A stretch of 64,000 nt of DNA, from positions 135,409,990-135,473,989 of the forward strand of contig CP136067.1 in NCBI GenBank assembly GCA_032622095.1, read 5' to 3'. This document shows positions 20,701 through 34,559 of this stretch, piece after piece. The first letter of the stretch is position 1. Each line of letters opens with the position of its first letter. A model generated the notes under the pieces. That model was given only the letters and a program-made list of their open reading frames with translations, was not told the DNA's origin and searched no databases. Source of the DNA: Siphonodentalium dalli (lineage: Eukaryota > Mollusca > Scaphopoda > Gadilida > Siphonodentaliidae). The position numbers were made by a program, and so were the translations under genes.

Positions 20701-23700
20701 TGTTTGGCACATAGAGGATAAATTATCACGAAACGTCAATGTCATCCAAATATTTCCCGTCCATTACTGCATGAACTTTCATTAAAATAAAAGACGAATA
20801 TCAAAGTCGATTTATCTATAATAAGGACAGTTACCTAGCTGCATGGGCTTGACATTTGTTCCATAGTCTTCAGTGTTATTTAACTTGTCCCCCTGGCGTG
20901 ATGATTCAATATTGTTCTGTCAAAAAAATGCGAGCTTTGTGCTAAAACATTTGGGTGCCATGATGCGCCTGTTCGATGGCGATTTTACTGTTCAGTGTTC
21001 ACGTCATGGTACCTAATGTTTCAGTTCAAAGTCTTTTTCTGAAGGAAAATCCAGTGATGCACGCGATATATAAATTATGTAATCTCCAGCATATTTAGAT
21101 GATATTCCGTGAAATTTATCCTGCCAAACAATGGCGTGTATTTTGTTCGACTACCGAGTTTTTTATATCCATTTACCGACCAGGTTTTCTTCGCAAAATC
21201 ACCAACGATTCACACCAATGACACTGTAGCTCAACGTTGGGAGGCGTTAATAAATTTATGCTGAGCAGTCAATAGAATAATAAAGGAAAGTCAAAGTTTC
21301 AGTAAATGGATTGTATTGCCAGTGTAAAGGAAATTAAATTGCGTTTCTCCACTAAATGTAGGCTGCAGGGTGTGCCGATGGATTCAAATGTGAAATCCAA
21401 GATGGCTCCAGACGCCCATGGTTTAAATTTTTTGGGGAGAATTGGACTGCTTCCATCTGGAGGTCACGCCAAAGAACCATATGAAGTTTGGGTGAGGGAT
21501 GTGGCACATAGGGTGTGCCAAAGTATTTTAGTCATGAAAAGTGTAAAATTCAAAACTAAATTCAGAAAATATCGTTGGTTCCCATGGATAGGGTTCTCTA
21601 TTCCGAAGGCTCGCTATTCCGAAGGTTTTCTATTCTGGGCGTATTTAACCAGAAATGAATACAAATTTGCACCTCCCCCACACGTGGAATACTATTACAC
21701 TGGTATTCACATATAGTACATTTATACACCGCATTCTTATTCCCAAATTATCCCAGATGTCGGTTATTAATAGCAAGAAGACAGTATCAGTTTATCGTTT
21801 ATTATGGGAAGTTGAAAACACGATGACTGCTTGACTGGAATAAACTACATGTAAGAGATAGAGTCTGTCCGAACTGGCAATCTGTATTTTACATTAAAGG
21901 CCCACTTAATTTGCGAACCCCCATATCACATCTACACAATATATGCCATATTATATACCATTTGAAATAGAGAGATCTCTAACATTATTGTATTATCAAG
22001 TTATCCGGTGTAATAAACTCAACATGCTGTTTTTGTTGAGTTACCGTCGTGTTTTTGTGCTTAAGTTTCATCTGATTGTGTTGCGCAAAGTGTATTATTT
22101 TCAATGGATGGGGATTAACTCTAGATTTTAAACCCTTCATTGAAAATACATTTTTAGTTTGAATTCTGTTGCATTCTGGGGGCCATGACGGGGGGGGGGG
22201 GGGAAATCTTTCTATGATTTCAGCGGTTTTCTATTTCCCTATGGGCATCTTCTGACACACAGACGTTTCAAATGGTGAATAATTAAAGAATTTTAATCAT
22301 ATTTTATGGCATATATTGTTATTGAAACCGTATATCAAGGCACTATAAACAAATATAATCAGTGACTTGAAAATTAATTGGACCTTTACAGTCAATAAAA
22401 AGTAACAATGGACCTATCCGTAGGTACCGCCCCAATTTCAACTATAGCCAATGAGCCGATAGCTTAAACCCGGAAGCGACATACGCCTGCCTGGTGATAT
22501 GAATCGCACCAAAAGCCGGTCCCTAACTACAGTTGTAAGCTGTAGGGAATTTACGAACACGAGAGCAAAATATGTCTTAAAAAGCTACAATGGTGTTGAT
22601 ATGTGCATGGGGAACATGTCCGGTTGACGCACGATATTTATACATGTTTTAGTTCGGTTTCCTAAATAAAAAAGTAACTATATGACATCTCTTTACGCTG
22701 GATTAAACAATGCCAACGACCACACTCGGATCCTAGTGTTAGTTAAATTTAAATTTTTATATATACCAGATTTCAGACTAAAACGTGGAAATAGTAGTCC
22801 CGATCGATGATGCGTTATGAATATTAATTGTGCCGCGAGTATGTGTTTTATGTGAAGTGTTTTTCGTTATAAATGTATATATTTGTTGCTGTTATAACAT
22901 CGTGGTAATATTGAGTTCGAATGTCTGCTATTCACACTAACCTGTATGATCTCGTGCGAACGTCGATCTTACTGAATCCATTTGAGAATCTAAAGCTTCC
23001 TCCGACAATGTACGTGTAAATGAGAATCAACAGATGTTTTCCAAGAGAATTGGATTGATTTTGACAAAAAATCATTTAATTTGCGAGGGACTACGGGCGC
23101 GTTTGTCGCTCTATTTTGGTCCCCGTTCTCCATGACCAGTTTATTACTATTTTTAAACACAGCGCGAATTTGTCATTCTCTGTTTTGCTATTGTGGGTGA
23201 AAGACGTCAAGATGTTTTAACAAATATTTTTTTACACGAAATTTGACACATTGCACGTGTAGTGCTTCGCGGTGTATACACGCAACCTTCACCGAACAAG
23301 TTCACTTTGTGCCATTGTTGCATCGACATGGCAACATGTAACTGACTCCGTGATAGTCGGCGTTTTTACGGCAAATATAGGATGTGGAATTTTAAAAGGC
23401 CATTATTTGATAATCCTTTGCATCCGGCCTGATGTCACCAGGGTTCATTCAGGACGCTCGTGTATGGTAAACTGATATCGTTATATTTATTTCGACAACA
23501 GAGGAATTATAGATTAATTACCACATGTACACCCCCGTTTGGTTTATTACATCAATGTGTGAACCATTAGCATAGCTTCGATATTAAATTTGCTATTTGA
23601 TATTGAAGTTTCATGATGGCTTCATTTACACCATTTGATTCAACGTATGCCTAAACATCTATCTTTGTTGTTTATCGGAAGTGGCCTAACAATCACACCT

Positions 23701-24044
23701 GTTTTTTGTTTAAAAACTGGTTCTATTTTTGTTTATATCTAACGACAGTCACTTTTACATGTTGCATATATGCACACAAAGGTATCTTGAAAATCGTGAT
23801 ATTCAGAACGAAGCTATATTATCGTGTTACATGGCGTTTAACAACACAGTTCTTTCTCATCCGAATCTATTTTAGCACTGAAGAGATAGCGGAATTGAGA
23901 TGGCTTGTGGTGCGTAGTAACAGTAACCATGCATTCTACAGGTGGGTGGGACATACGGATAGGTCCATTGCAGTTAGGTTCATCTCATACTCGTCTATTC
24001 AGCGATGTTCTGCTACGCAGTATTTCATTGCGCTCCAGTATTCA
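20701..24044. other. Gene-poor region before the tandem array
   Basis: It contains a second copy of the 20050-20140 repeat (21215-21300), a copy of the gatgaggg-type dispersed repeat (about 21355-21520, related to 40255-41290), and a G run at 22189-22202. The frame at 23706-24128 runs from unique DNA into the first array unit and has no known domain. I could not support any gene here. Confidence 0.4.
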
Positions 24045-26108
24045 TTAAAGGATTACTATCCTCATGAAACAACAAAACTCTATCGGAAAGCCACCCCTAT
24101 TGTGATCACAATGATCCAAGTCCCATAAAAATCGCGTAATAAATAAGCCGAGAAATAAATAAATAATACCACCACCGGTTGTCGGCTATCTCCGTCGCAA
24201 AACCTCGCATGACGTCAAGTGAGGTAAACTAATTAAAAACAGGGAATCGGAGTCGGAGTTAATTATGTCTACCTATATGGCGATGGAAAATCCGGAATCG
24301 ACATCAGCGCATGAGTGTAATGGAATTAATGCGGGGCATATCAATAGCATCGTGTACACATGGTGAATTGTCATCGCGCGGTAGGTTATCTTCACTTGTG
24401 ATTTGTCTTAAGTGCTGTTTGGAAAGTTACGGTATTGTTTTGACAAAAAATATAGAGGGACGATTGAGCGGGGTAGATAACACTTTCGTATAAAGCTTAT
24501 AAAAACACGATCCGGCATGTGAACTTTATTCGGGTGCGTGTTCGCGATGTTGTTTTAATTTTCCGTATATATGCCCCGATTGTCCCGTATTTACAATCAT
24601 TCATTCATTCTAGTGACTCTCAGTTAGGCATATGCTGTATTCATTTCCAAACGATGTTCGTTTACGTGACATTTGGCAGGATTTCTGTGGGGAAATCCGT
24701 TGCGCAAAATCAGAAACCGATTACATATACCAAATAAAGAGCGTTTAATTTGACGAGTCAGTCATGGTTACGAATACATACAATTGCAGTTAAAGTGGGG
24801 AGTATGTTGATGAATAATTCACGATGACAACTATTCTAAGTCGAGTCCCCATTTCCTTCACCATGGCTCAATAAAGAGAGTTCCATGTTAAGAGTTTTCC
24901 TAATATGGTACGAATAACAAGAGTTTAATAAAGCGGAAATTGCTATGACAATGATGGAAGGATATATATAGCATGCATATCGGAAGTTCATGTACATGTA
25001 TTGACCTGTATTGTTGTAATCAGTAAACAATCACTAGAACAACTGTTCTAAGTCGAGTCCCTTTACCTTGACGCAATAAAGAGCGTTCACTATTACGATA
25101 TATTGCGAATAAAGAGCACTTGAATATGTGATTCCATATTAAACCGGATTATTATCCCTCCTTCAAAAAGTGTTATATATGATTGGATGTTTAAACGAAC
25201 CACGGCGAACATTTATATATTGTATAACACTATTGTTATGCGTAATTGACACACAGAGGTCGATTTATGACCTGGATATTCAATAGACCGCATCGCTAGA
25301 GTGCTAATTTTATAGGCCAATAACCATGCATAGATGCAGTGAATTTCCATCAGTGACAGTCGGCTAGATTGTTTTGGGGTGGGGGAAGCAATATTCCGAA
25401 ATATATATAAACACCATATTGCCCAAATATATACATGATTCATAACCAAGGAAAAATGAACTTATCATATCATATATGGCATCTGGAAATTGGAATGTTT
25501 ACGAGATGATAATTGCCTAATAACTGTGCAAGTCTTCGCGTATATATGCAATCTTGATACGCATATATAATATAACTTGGACTATTCCGGTAACGAAAAA
25601 ATATATATAGACACGAGCACGCGTTTATATAGATAAATGCGCGCAAAACTGAATAATATACGGGCATGGCTTTATAGTAACAACACATCGCGATACATAT
25701 AATAATAGTAATAATAACACGATAAAGACATTTAATTACGAGAAAGGCGATGTTTTCGGCGAAGTTTTGCATTCGCAGTGTGATAACGCGACAATCTTCA
25801 AAGGCCGCGATCGACTACATGCAAACTTAAAATACCGCCGTCGCGTATCTATGCGTTGTCAATGAGTTACCACGTGATCTATCACGTGCTATGCTTCTGT
25901 TTACATGTGACAATCACGTGATCGGGCTGATGATCACGTGACTTCGTCTACAACAAAATCTTCGGCTAACTTCGGAATTTTTTTTAATCGTTATAAAAAT
26001 AACGATTGGCGGCCGAATATTAGATTATATGCGCCCAATGGACATTTTATATATATATTATCGGTATATTGAAAGAAAATAATATTGTTTTTTCAGGACC
26101 GTATTCCT
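24045..26108. mobile_element. Array unit 1
   Basis: It carries two private differences from units 2-4 (T at 24220, C at 25254). It also shows the general unit plan: CRE-like tgacgtca near 24210, a short internal repeat tctaagtcgagtccc (24835 and 25050), a repeated aataaagag word, the E-box cluster, a 9-bp-stem hairpin at 25986-26007, and a tgttttttcag stretch near the end. Confidence 0.7.
25871..25940. promoter_or_regulatory. Cluster of four CACGTG E-boxes (in every array unit)
   Basis: CACGTG occurs at 25871, 25883, 25915 and 25935, three of them in the longer palindromic context atcacgtgat or similar. Equivalent clusters lie at +2,064-bp steps (27935, 29999, 32063, 34127). bHLH factors of the MYC/MAX, USF or MITF type bind this hexamer. 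Binding here is inference. Confidence 0.5.
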
Positions 26109-28172
26109 TTAAAGGATTACTATCCTCATGAAACAACAAAACTCTATCGGAAAGCCACCCCTATTGTGATCACAATGATCCAAGTCCCATAAAAATCGCG
26201 TAATAAATAAGCCGAGAAATAAATAAATAATACCACCACCGGTTGTCGGCTATCTCCGTCGCAAAACCTCGCATGACGTCAAGCGAGGTAAACTAATTAA
26301 AAACAGGGAATCGGAGTCGGAGTTAATTATGTCTACCTATATGGCGATGGAAAATCCGGAATCGACATCAGCGCATGAGTGTAATGGAATTAATGCGGGG
26401 CATATCAATAGCATCGTGTACACATGGTGAATTGTCATCGCGCGGTAGGTTATCTTCACTTGTGATTTGTCTTAAGTGCTGTTTGGAAAGTTACGGTATT
26501 GTTTTGACAAAAAATATAGAGGGACGATTGAGCGGGGTAGATAACACTTTCGTATAAAGCTTATAAAAACACGATCCGGCATGTGAACTTTATTCGGGTG
26601 CGTGTTCGCGATGTTGTTTTAATTTTCCGTATATATGCCCCGATTGTCCCGTATTTACAATCATTCATTCATTCTAGTGACTCTCAGTTAGGCATATGCT
26701 GTATTCATTTCCAAACGATGTTCGTTTACGTGACATTTGGCAGGATTTCTGTGGGGAAATCCGTTGCGCAAAATCAGAAACCGATTACATATACCAAATA
26801 AAGAGCGTTTAATTTGACGAGTCAGTCATGGTTACGAATACATACAATTGCAGTTAAAGTGGGGAGTATGTTGATGAATAATTCACGATGACAACTATTC
26901 TAAGTCGAGTCCCCATTTCCTTCACCATGGCTCAATAAAGAGAGTTCCATGTTAAGAGTTTTCCTAATATGGTACGAATAACAAGAGTTTAATAAAGCGG
27001 AAATTGCTATGACAATGATGGAAGGATATATATAGCATGCATATCGGAAGTTCATGTACATGTATTGACCTGTATTGTTGTAATCAGTAAACAATCACTA
27101 GAACAACTGTTCTAAGTCGAGTCCCTTTACCTTGACGCAATAAAGAGCGTTCACTATTACGATATATTGCGAATAAAGAGCACTTGAATATGTGATTCCA
27201 TATTAAACCGGATTATTATCCCTCCTTCAAAAAGTGTTATATATGATTGGATGTTTAAACGAACCACGGCGAACATTTATATATTGTATAACACTATTGT
27301 TATGCGTAATTGACACATAGAGGTCGATTTATGACCTGGATATTCAATAGACCGCATCGCTAGAGTGCTAATTTTATAGGCCAATAACCATGCATAGATG
27401 CAGTGAATTTCCATCAGTGACAGTCGGCTAGATTGTTTTGGGGTGGGGGAAGCAATATTCCGAAATATATATAAACACCATATTGCCCAAATATATACAT
27501 GATTCATAACCAAGGAAAAATGAACTTATCATATCATATATGGCATCTGGAAATTGGAATGTTTACGAGATGATAATTGCCTAATAACTGTGCAAGTCTT
27601 CGCGTATATATGCAATCTTGATACGCATATATAATATAACTTGGACTATTCCGGTAACGAAAAAATATATATAGACACGAGCACGCGTTTATATAGATAA
27701 ATGCGCGCAAAACTGAATAATATACGGGCATGGCTTTATAGTAACAACACATCGCGATACATATAATAATAGTAATAATAACACGATAAAGACATTTAAT
27801 TACGAGAAAGGCGATGTTTTCGGCGAAGTTTTGCATTCGCAGTGTGATAACGCGACAATCTTCAAAGGCCGCGATCGACTACATGCAAACTTAAAATACC
27901 GCCGTCGCGTATCTATGCGTTGTCAATGAGTTACCACGTGATCTATCACGTGCTATGCTTCTGTTTACATGTGACAATCACGTGATCGGGCTGATGATCA
28001 CGTGACTTCGTCTACAACAAAATCTTCGGCTAACTTCGGAATTTTTTTTAATCGTTATAAAAATAACGATTGGCGGCCGAATATTAGATTATATGCGCCC
28101 AATGGACATTTTATATATATATTATCGGTATATTGAAAGAAAATAATATTGTTTTTTCAGGACCGTATTCCT
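26109..28172. mobile_element. Array unit 2
   Basis: Identical by eye to units 3 and 4. Same internal plan as unit 1, shifted by 2,064 bp. Confidence 0.7.
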
Positions 28173-30236
28173 TTAAAGGATTACTATCCTCATGAAACAA
28201 CAAAACTCTATCGGAAAGCCACCCCTATTGTGATCACAATGATCCAAGTCCCATAAAAATCGCGTAATAAATAAGCCGAGAAATAAATAAATAATACCAC
28301 CACCGGTTGTCGGCTATCTCCGTCGCAAAACCTCGCATGACGTCAAGCGAGGTAAACTAATTAAAAACAGGGAATCGGAGTCGGAGTTAATTATGTCTAC
28401 CTATATGGCGATGGAAAATCCGGAATCGACATCAGCGCATGAGTGTAATGGAATTAATGCGGGGCATATCAATAGCATCGTGTACACATGGTGAATTGTC
28501 ATCGCGCGGTAGGTTATCTTCACTTGTGATTTGTCTTAAGTGCTGTTTGGAAAGTTACGGTATTGTTTTGACAAAAAATATAGAGGGACGATTGAGCGGG
28601 GTAGATAACACTTTCGTATAAAGCTTATAAAAACACGATCCGGCATGTGAACTTTATTCGGGTGCGTGTTCGCGATGTTGTTTTAATTTTCCGTATATAT
28701 GCCCCGATTGTCCCGTATTTACAATCATTCATTCATTCTAGTGACTCTCAGTTAGGCATATGCTGTATTCATTTCCAAACGATGTTCGTTTACGTGACAT
28801 TTGGCAGGATTTCTGTGGGGAAATCCGTTGCGCAAAATCAGAAACCGATTACATATACCAAATAAAGAGCGTTTAATTTGACGAGTCAGTCATGGTTACG
28901 AATACATACAATTGCAGTTAAAGTGGGGAGTATGTTGATGAATAATTCACGATGACAACTATTCTAAGTCGAGTCCCCATTTCCTTCACCATGGCTCAAT
29001 AAAGAGAGTTCCATGTTAAGAGTTTTCCTAATATGGTACGAATAACAAGAGTTTAATAAAGCGGAAATTGCTATGACAATGATGGAAGGATATATATAGC
29101 ATGCATATCGGAAGTTCATGTACATGTATTGACCTGTATTGTTGTAATCAGTAAACAATCACTAGAACAACTGTTCTAAGTCGAGTCCCTTTACCTTGAC
29201 GCAATAAAGAGCGTTCACTATTACGATATATTGCGAATAAAGAGCACTTGAATATGTGATTCCATATTAAACCGGATTATTATCCCTCCTTCAAAAAGTG
29301 TTATATATGATTGGATGTTTAAACGAACCACGGCGAACATTTATATATTGTATAACACTATTGTTATGCGTAATTGACACATAGAGGTCGATTTATGACC
29401 TGGATATTCAATAGACCGCATCGCTAGAGTGCTAATTTTATAGGCCAATAACCATGCATAGATGCAGTGAATTTCCATCAGTGACAGTCGGCTAGATTGT
29501 TTTGGGGTGGGGGAAGCAATATTCCGAAATATATATAAACACCATATTGCCCAAATATATACATGATTCATAACCAAGGAAAAATGAACTTATCATATCA
29601 TATATGGCATCTGGAAATTGGAATGTTTACGAGATGATAATTGCCTAATAACTGTGCAAGTCTTCGCGTATATATGCAATCTTGATACGCATATATAATA
29701 TAACTTGGACTATTCCGGTAACGAAAAAATATATATAGACACGAGCACGCGTTTATATAGATAAATGCGCGCAAAACTGAATAATATACGGGCATGGCTT
29801 TATAGTAACAACACATCGCGATACATATAATAATAGTAATAATAACACGATAAAGACATTTAATTACGAGAAAGGCGATGTTTTCGGCGAAGTTTTGCAT
29901 TCGCAGTGTGATAACGCGACAATCTTCAAAGGCCGCGATCGACTACATGCAAACTTAAAATACCGCCGTCGCGTATCTATGCGTTGTCAATGAGTTACCA
30001 CGTGATCTATCACGTGCTATGCTTCTGTTTACATGTGACAATCACGTGATCGGGCTGATGATCACGTGACTTCGTCTACAACAAAATCTTCGGCTAACTT
30101 CGGAATTTTTTTTAATCGTTATAAAAATAACGATTGGCGGCCGAATATTAGATTATATGCGCCCAATGGACATTTTATATATATATTATCGGTATATTGA
30201 AAGAAAATAATATTGTTTTTTCAGGACCGTATTCCT
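28173..30236. mobile_element. Array unit 3
   Basis: Central copy, identical by eye to units 2 and 4. Confidence 0.7.
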
Positions 30237-32300
30237 TTAAAGGATTACTATCCTCATGAAACAACAAAACTCTATCGGAAAGCCACCCCTATTGTGATCA
30301 CAATGATCCAAGTCCCATAAAAATCGCGTAATAAATAAGCCGAGAAATAAATAAATAATACCACCACCGGTTGTCGGCTATCTCCGTCGCAAAACCTCGC
30401 ATGACGTCAAGCGAGGTAAACTAATTAAAAACAGGGAATCGGAGTCGGAGTTAATTATGTCTACCTATATGGCGATGGAAAATCCGGAATCGACATCAGC
30501 GCATGAGTGTAATGGAATTAATGCGGGGCATATCAATAGCATCGTGTACACATGGTGAATTGTCATCGCGCGGTAGGTTATCTTCACTTGTGATTTGTCT
30601 TAAGTGCTGTTTGGAAAGTTACGGTATTGTTTTGACAAAAAATATAGAGGGACGATTGAGCGGGGTAGATAACACTTTCGTATAAAGCTTATAAAAACAC
30701 GATCCGGCATGTGAACTTTATTCGGGTGCGTGTTCGCGATGTTGTTTTAATTTTCCGTATATATGCCCCGATTGTCCCGTATTTACAATCATTCATTCAT
30801 TCTAGTGACTCTCAGTTAGGCATATGCTGTATTCATTTCCAAACGATGTTCGTTTACGTGACATTTGGCAGGATTTCTGTGGGGAAATCCGTTGCGCAAA
30901 ATCAGAAACCGATTACATATACCAAATAAAGAGCGTTTAATTTGACGAGTCAGTCATGGTTACGAATACATACAATTGCAGTTAAAGTGGGGAGTATGTT
31001 GATGAATAATTCACGATGACAACTATTCTAAGTCGAGTCCCCATTTCCTTCACCATGGCTCAATAAAGAGAGTTCCATGTTAAGAGTTTTCCTAATATGG
31101 TACGAATAACAAGAGTTTAATAAAGCGGAAATTGCTATGACAATGATGGAAGGATATATATAGCATGCATATCGGAAGTTCATGTACATGTATTGACCTG
31201 TATTGTTGTAATCAGTAAACAATCACTAGAACAACTGTTCTAAGTCGAGTCCCTTTACCTTGACGCAATAAAGAGCGTTCACTATTACGATATATTGCGA
31301 ATAAAGAGCACTTGAATATGTGATTCCATATTAAACCGGATTATTATCCCTCCTTCAAAAAGTGTTATATATGATTGGATGTTTAAACGAACCACGGCGA
31401 ACATTTATATATTGTATAACACTATTGTTATGCGTAATTGACACATAGAGGTCGATTTATGACCTGGATATTCAATAGACCGCATCGCTAGAGTGCTAAT
31501 TTTATAGGCCAATAACCATGCATAGATGCAGTGAATTTCCATCAGTGACAGTCGGCTAGATTGTTTTGGGGTGGGGGAAGCAATATTCCGAAATATATAT
31601 AAACACCATATTGCCCAAATATATACATGATTCATAACCAAGGAAAAATGAACTTATCATATCATATATGGCATCTGGAAATTGGAATGTTTACGAGATG
31701 ATAATTGCCTAATAACTGTGCAAGTCTTCGCGTATATATGCAATCTTGATACGCATATATAATATAACTTGGACTATTCCGGTAACGAAAAAATATATAT
31801 AGACACGAGCACGCGTTTATATAGATAAATGCGCGCAAAACTGAATAATATACGGGCATGGCTTTATAGTAACAACACATCGCGATACATATAATAATAG
31901 TAATAATAACACGATAAAGACATTTAATTACGAGAAAGGCGATGTTTTCGGCGAAGTTTTGCATTCGCAGTGTGATAACGCGACAATCTTCAAAGGCCGC
32001 GATCGACTACATGCAAACTTAAAATACCGCCGTCGCGTATCTATGCGTTGTCAATGAGTTACCACGTGATCTATCACGTGCTATGCTTCTGTTTACATGT
32101 GACAATCACGTGATCGGGCTGATGATCACGTGACTTCGTCTACAACAAAATCTTCGGCTAACTTCGGAATTTTTTTTAATCGTTATAAAAATAACGATTG
32201 GCGGCCGAATATTAGATTATATGCGCCCAATGGACATTTTATATATATATTATCGGTATATTGAAAGAAAATAATATTGTTTTTTCAGGACCGTATTCCT
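30237..32300. mobile_element. Array unit 4
   Basis: Identical by eye to units 2 and 3. Confidence 0.7.
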
Positions 32301-34364
32301 TTAAAGGATTACTATCCTCATGAAACAACAAAACTCTATCGGAAAGCCACCCCTATTGTGATCACAATGATCCAAGTCCCATAAAAATCGCGTAATAAAT
32401 AAGCCGAGAAATAAATAAATAATACCACCACCGGTTGTCGGCTATCTCCGTCGCAAAACCTCGCATGACGTCAAGCGAGGTAAACTAATTAAAAACAGGG
32501 AATCGGAGTCGGAGTTAATTATGTCTACCTATATGGCGATGGAAAATCCGGAATCGACATCAGCGCATGAGTGTAATGGAATTAATGCGGGGCATATCAA
32601 TAGCATCGTGTACACATGGTGAATTGTCATCGCGCGGTAGGTTATCTTCACTTGTGATTTGTCTTAAGTGCTGTTTGGAAAGTTACGGTATTGTTTTGAC
32701 AAAAAATATAGAGGGACGATTGAGCGGGGTAGATAACACTTTCGTATAAAGCTTATAAAAACACGATCCGGCATGTGAACTTTATTCGGGTGCGTGTTCG
32801 CGATGTTGTTTTAATTTTCCGTATATATGCCCCGATTGTCCCGTATTTACAATCATTCATTCATTCTAGTGACTCTCAGTTAGGCATATGCTGTATTCAT
32901 TTCCAAACGATGTTCGTTTACGTGACATTTGGCAGGATTTCTGTGGGGAAATCCGTTGCGCAAAATCAGAAACCGATTACATATACCAAATAAAGAGCGT
33001 TTAATTTGACGAGTCAGTCATGGTTACGAATACATACAATTGCAGTTAAAGTGGGGAGTATGTTGATGAATAATTCACGATGACAACTATTCTAAGTCGA
33101 GTCCCCATTTCCTTCACCATGGCTCAATAAAGAGAGTTCCATGTTAAGAGTTTTCCTAATATGGTACGAACAACAAGAGTTTAATAAAGCGGAAATTGCT
33201 ATGACAATGATGGAAGGATATATATAGCATGCATATCGGAAGTTCATGTACATGTATTGACCTGTATTGTTGTAATCAGTAAACAATCACTAGAACAACT
33301 GTTCTAAGTCGAGTCCCTTTACCTTGACGCAATAAAGAGCGTTCACTATTACGATATATTGCGAATAAAGAGCACTTGAATATGTGATTCCATATTAAAC
33401 CGGATTATTATCCCTCCTTCAAAAAGTGTTATATATGATTGGATGTTTAAACGAACCACGGCGAACATTTATATATTGTATAACACTATTGTTATGCGTA
33501 ATTGACACATAGAGGTCGATTTATGACCTGGATATTCAATAGACCGCATCGCTAGAGTGCTAATTTTATAGGCCAATAACCATGTATAGATGCAGTGAAT
33601 TTCCATCAGTGACAGTCGGCTAGATTGTTTTGGGGTGGGGGAAGCAATATTCCGAAATATATATAAACACCATATTGCCCAAATATATACATGATTCATA
33701 ACCAAGGAAAAATGAACTTATCATATCATATATGGCATCTGGAAATTGGAATGTTTACGAGATGATAATTGCCTAATAACTGTGCAAGTCTTCGCGTATA
33801 TATGCAATCTTGATACGCATATATAATATAACTTGGACTATTCCGGTAACGAAAAAATATATATAGACACGAGCACGCGTTTATATAGATAAATGCGCGC
33901 AAAACTGAATAATATACGGGCATGGCTTTATAGTAACAACACATCGCGATACATATAATAATAGTAATAATAACACGATAAAGACATTTAATTACGAGAA
34001 AGGCGATGTTTTCGGCGAAGTTTTGCATTCGCAGTGTGATAACGCGACAATCTTCAAAGGCCGCGATCGACTACATGCAAACTTAAAATACCGCCGTCGC
34101 GTATCTATGCGTTGTCAATGAGTTACCACGTGATCTATCACGTGCTATGCTTCTGTTTACGTGTGACAATCACGTGATCGGGCTGATGATCACGTGACTT
34201 CGTCTACAACAAAATCTTCGGCTAACTTCGGAATTTTTTTTAATCGTTATAAAAATAACGATTGGCGGCCGAATATTAGATTATATGCGCCCAATGGACA
34301 TTTTATATATATATTATCGGTATATTGAAAGAAAATAATATTGTTTTTTCAGGACCGTATTCCT
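32301..34364. mobile_element. Array unit 5
   Basis: It carries three private differences (C at 33171, T at 33585, G at 34161). The last turns a CATGTG word inside the E-box cluster into a CGTGTG word. The border TTAA follows at 34365. Confidence 0.7.
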
Positions 34365-34368
34365 TTAA

Positions 34369-34559
34369 GCGTTATAGCCCCACTGTTATAATACGCCTTT
34401 AGCTCGCATATTCTAAGCTTGCCTCTAAGATTATTGAGATATAACGTCATACGTAATGACATTAAATCGTATGGAAACATAGCAATTGTGTGGTCTGCGT
34501 GACGTGAATATGTATTGAGAAATTACGTCATACGTAATGACATTAAATCTCAAGGAAAC
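34369..34559. repeat. Short direct repeat between array and giant foldback
   Basis: The words acgtcatacgtaatgacatt plus aaatc occur at 34444-34467 and 34525-34549. Nothing else is recognised. Confidence 0.6.

Larger units (their letters stand above)
24045..34368. repeat. Tandem array of five 2,064-bp units, each TTAA-bounded
   Basis: TTAA occurs at 24045, 26109, 28173, 30237, 32301 and 34365, exactly 2,064 bp apart, and marks both outer borders. Each unit starts TTAAAGGATTAC and ends GTATTCCTTTAA, an 8-bp inverted terminus with one mismatch next to the shared TTAA. Units 2, 3 and 4 read identical to me. Unit 1 differs at 24220 and 25254, and unit 5 at 33171, 33585 and 34161. All open frames inside are at most 100 codons, recur in every unit, and show no domain. 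This may be head-to-tail copies of a non-autonomous TTAA element, or a plain tandem duplication with TTAA microhomology. Confidence 0.93.

Noticed and set aside
23706-24128. 140-codon frame ending inside the first array unit
   Set aside because: Its last 27 codons lie in the array unit and recur in the other units behind different upstream sequence. There is no domain, so the open frame is probably chance.
24835-25065. tctaagtcgagtccc words resembling a tRNA T-arm / B box
   Set aside because: They lack the GGTTC start of a B box, and there is no acceptor or anticodon stem at the right spacing.
24311-34028. Five sets of short frames (60, 72, 64, 78, 100 codons) repeated every 2,064 bp
   Set aside because: Repetition comes from the array itself. 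No domain, no coding bias visible, and no arrangement suggesting spliced exons.
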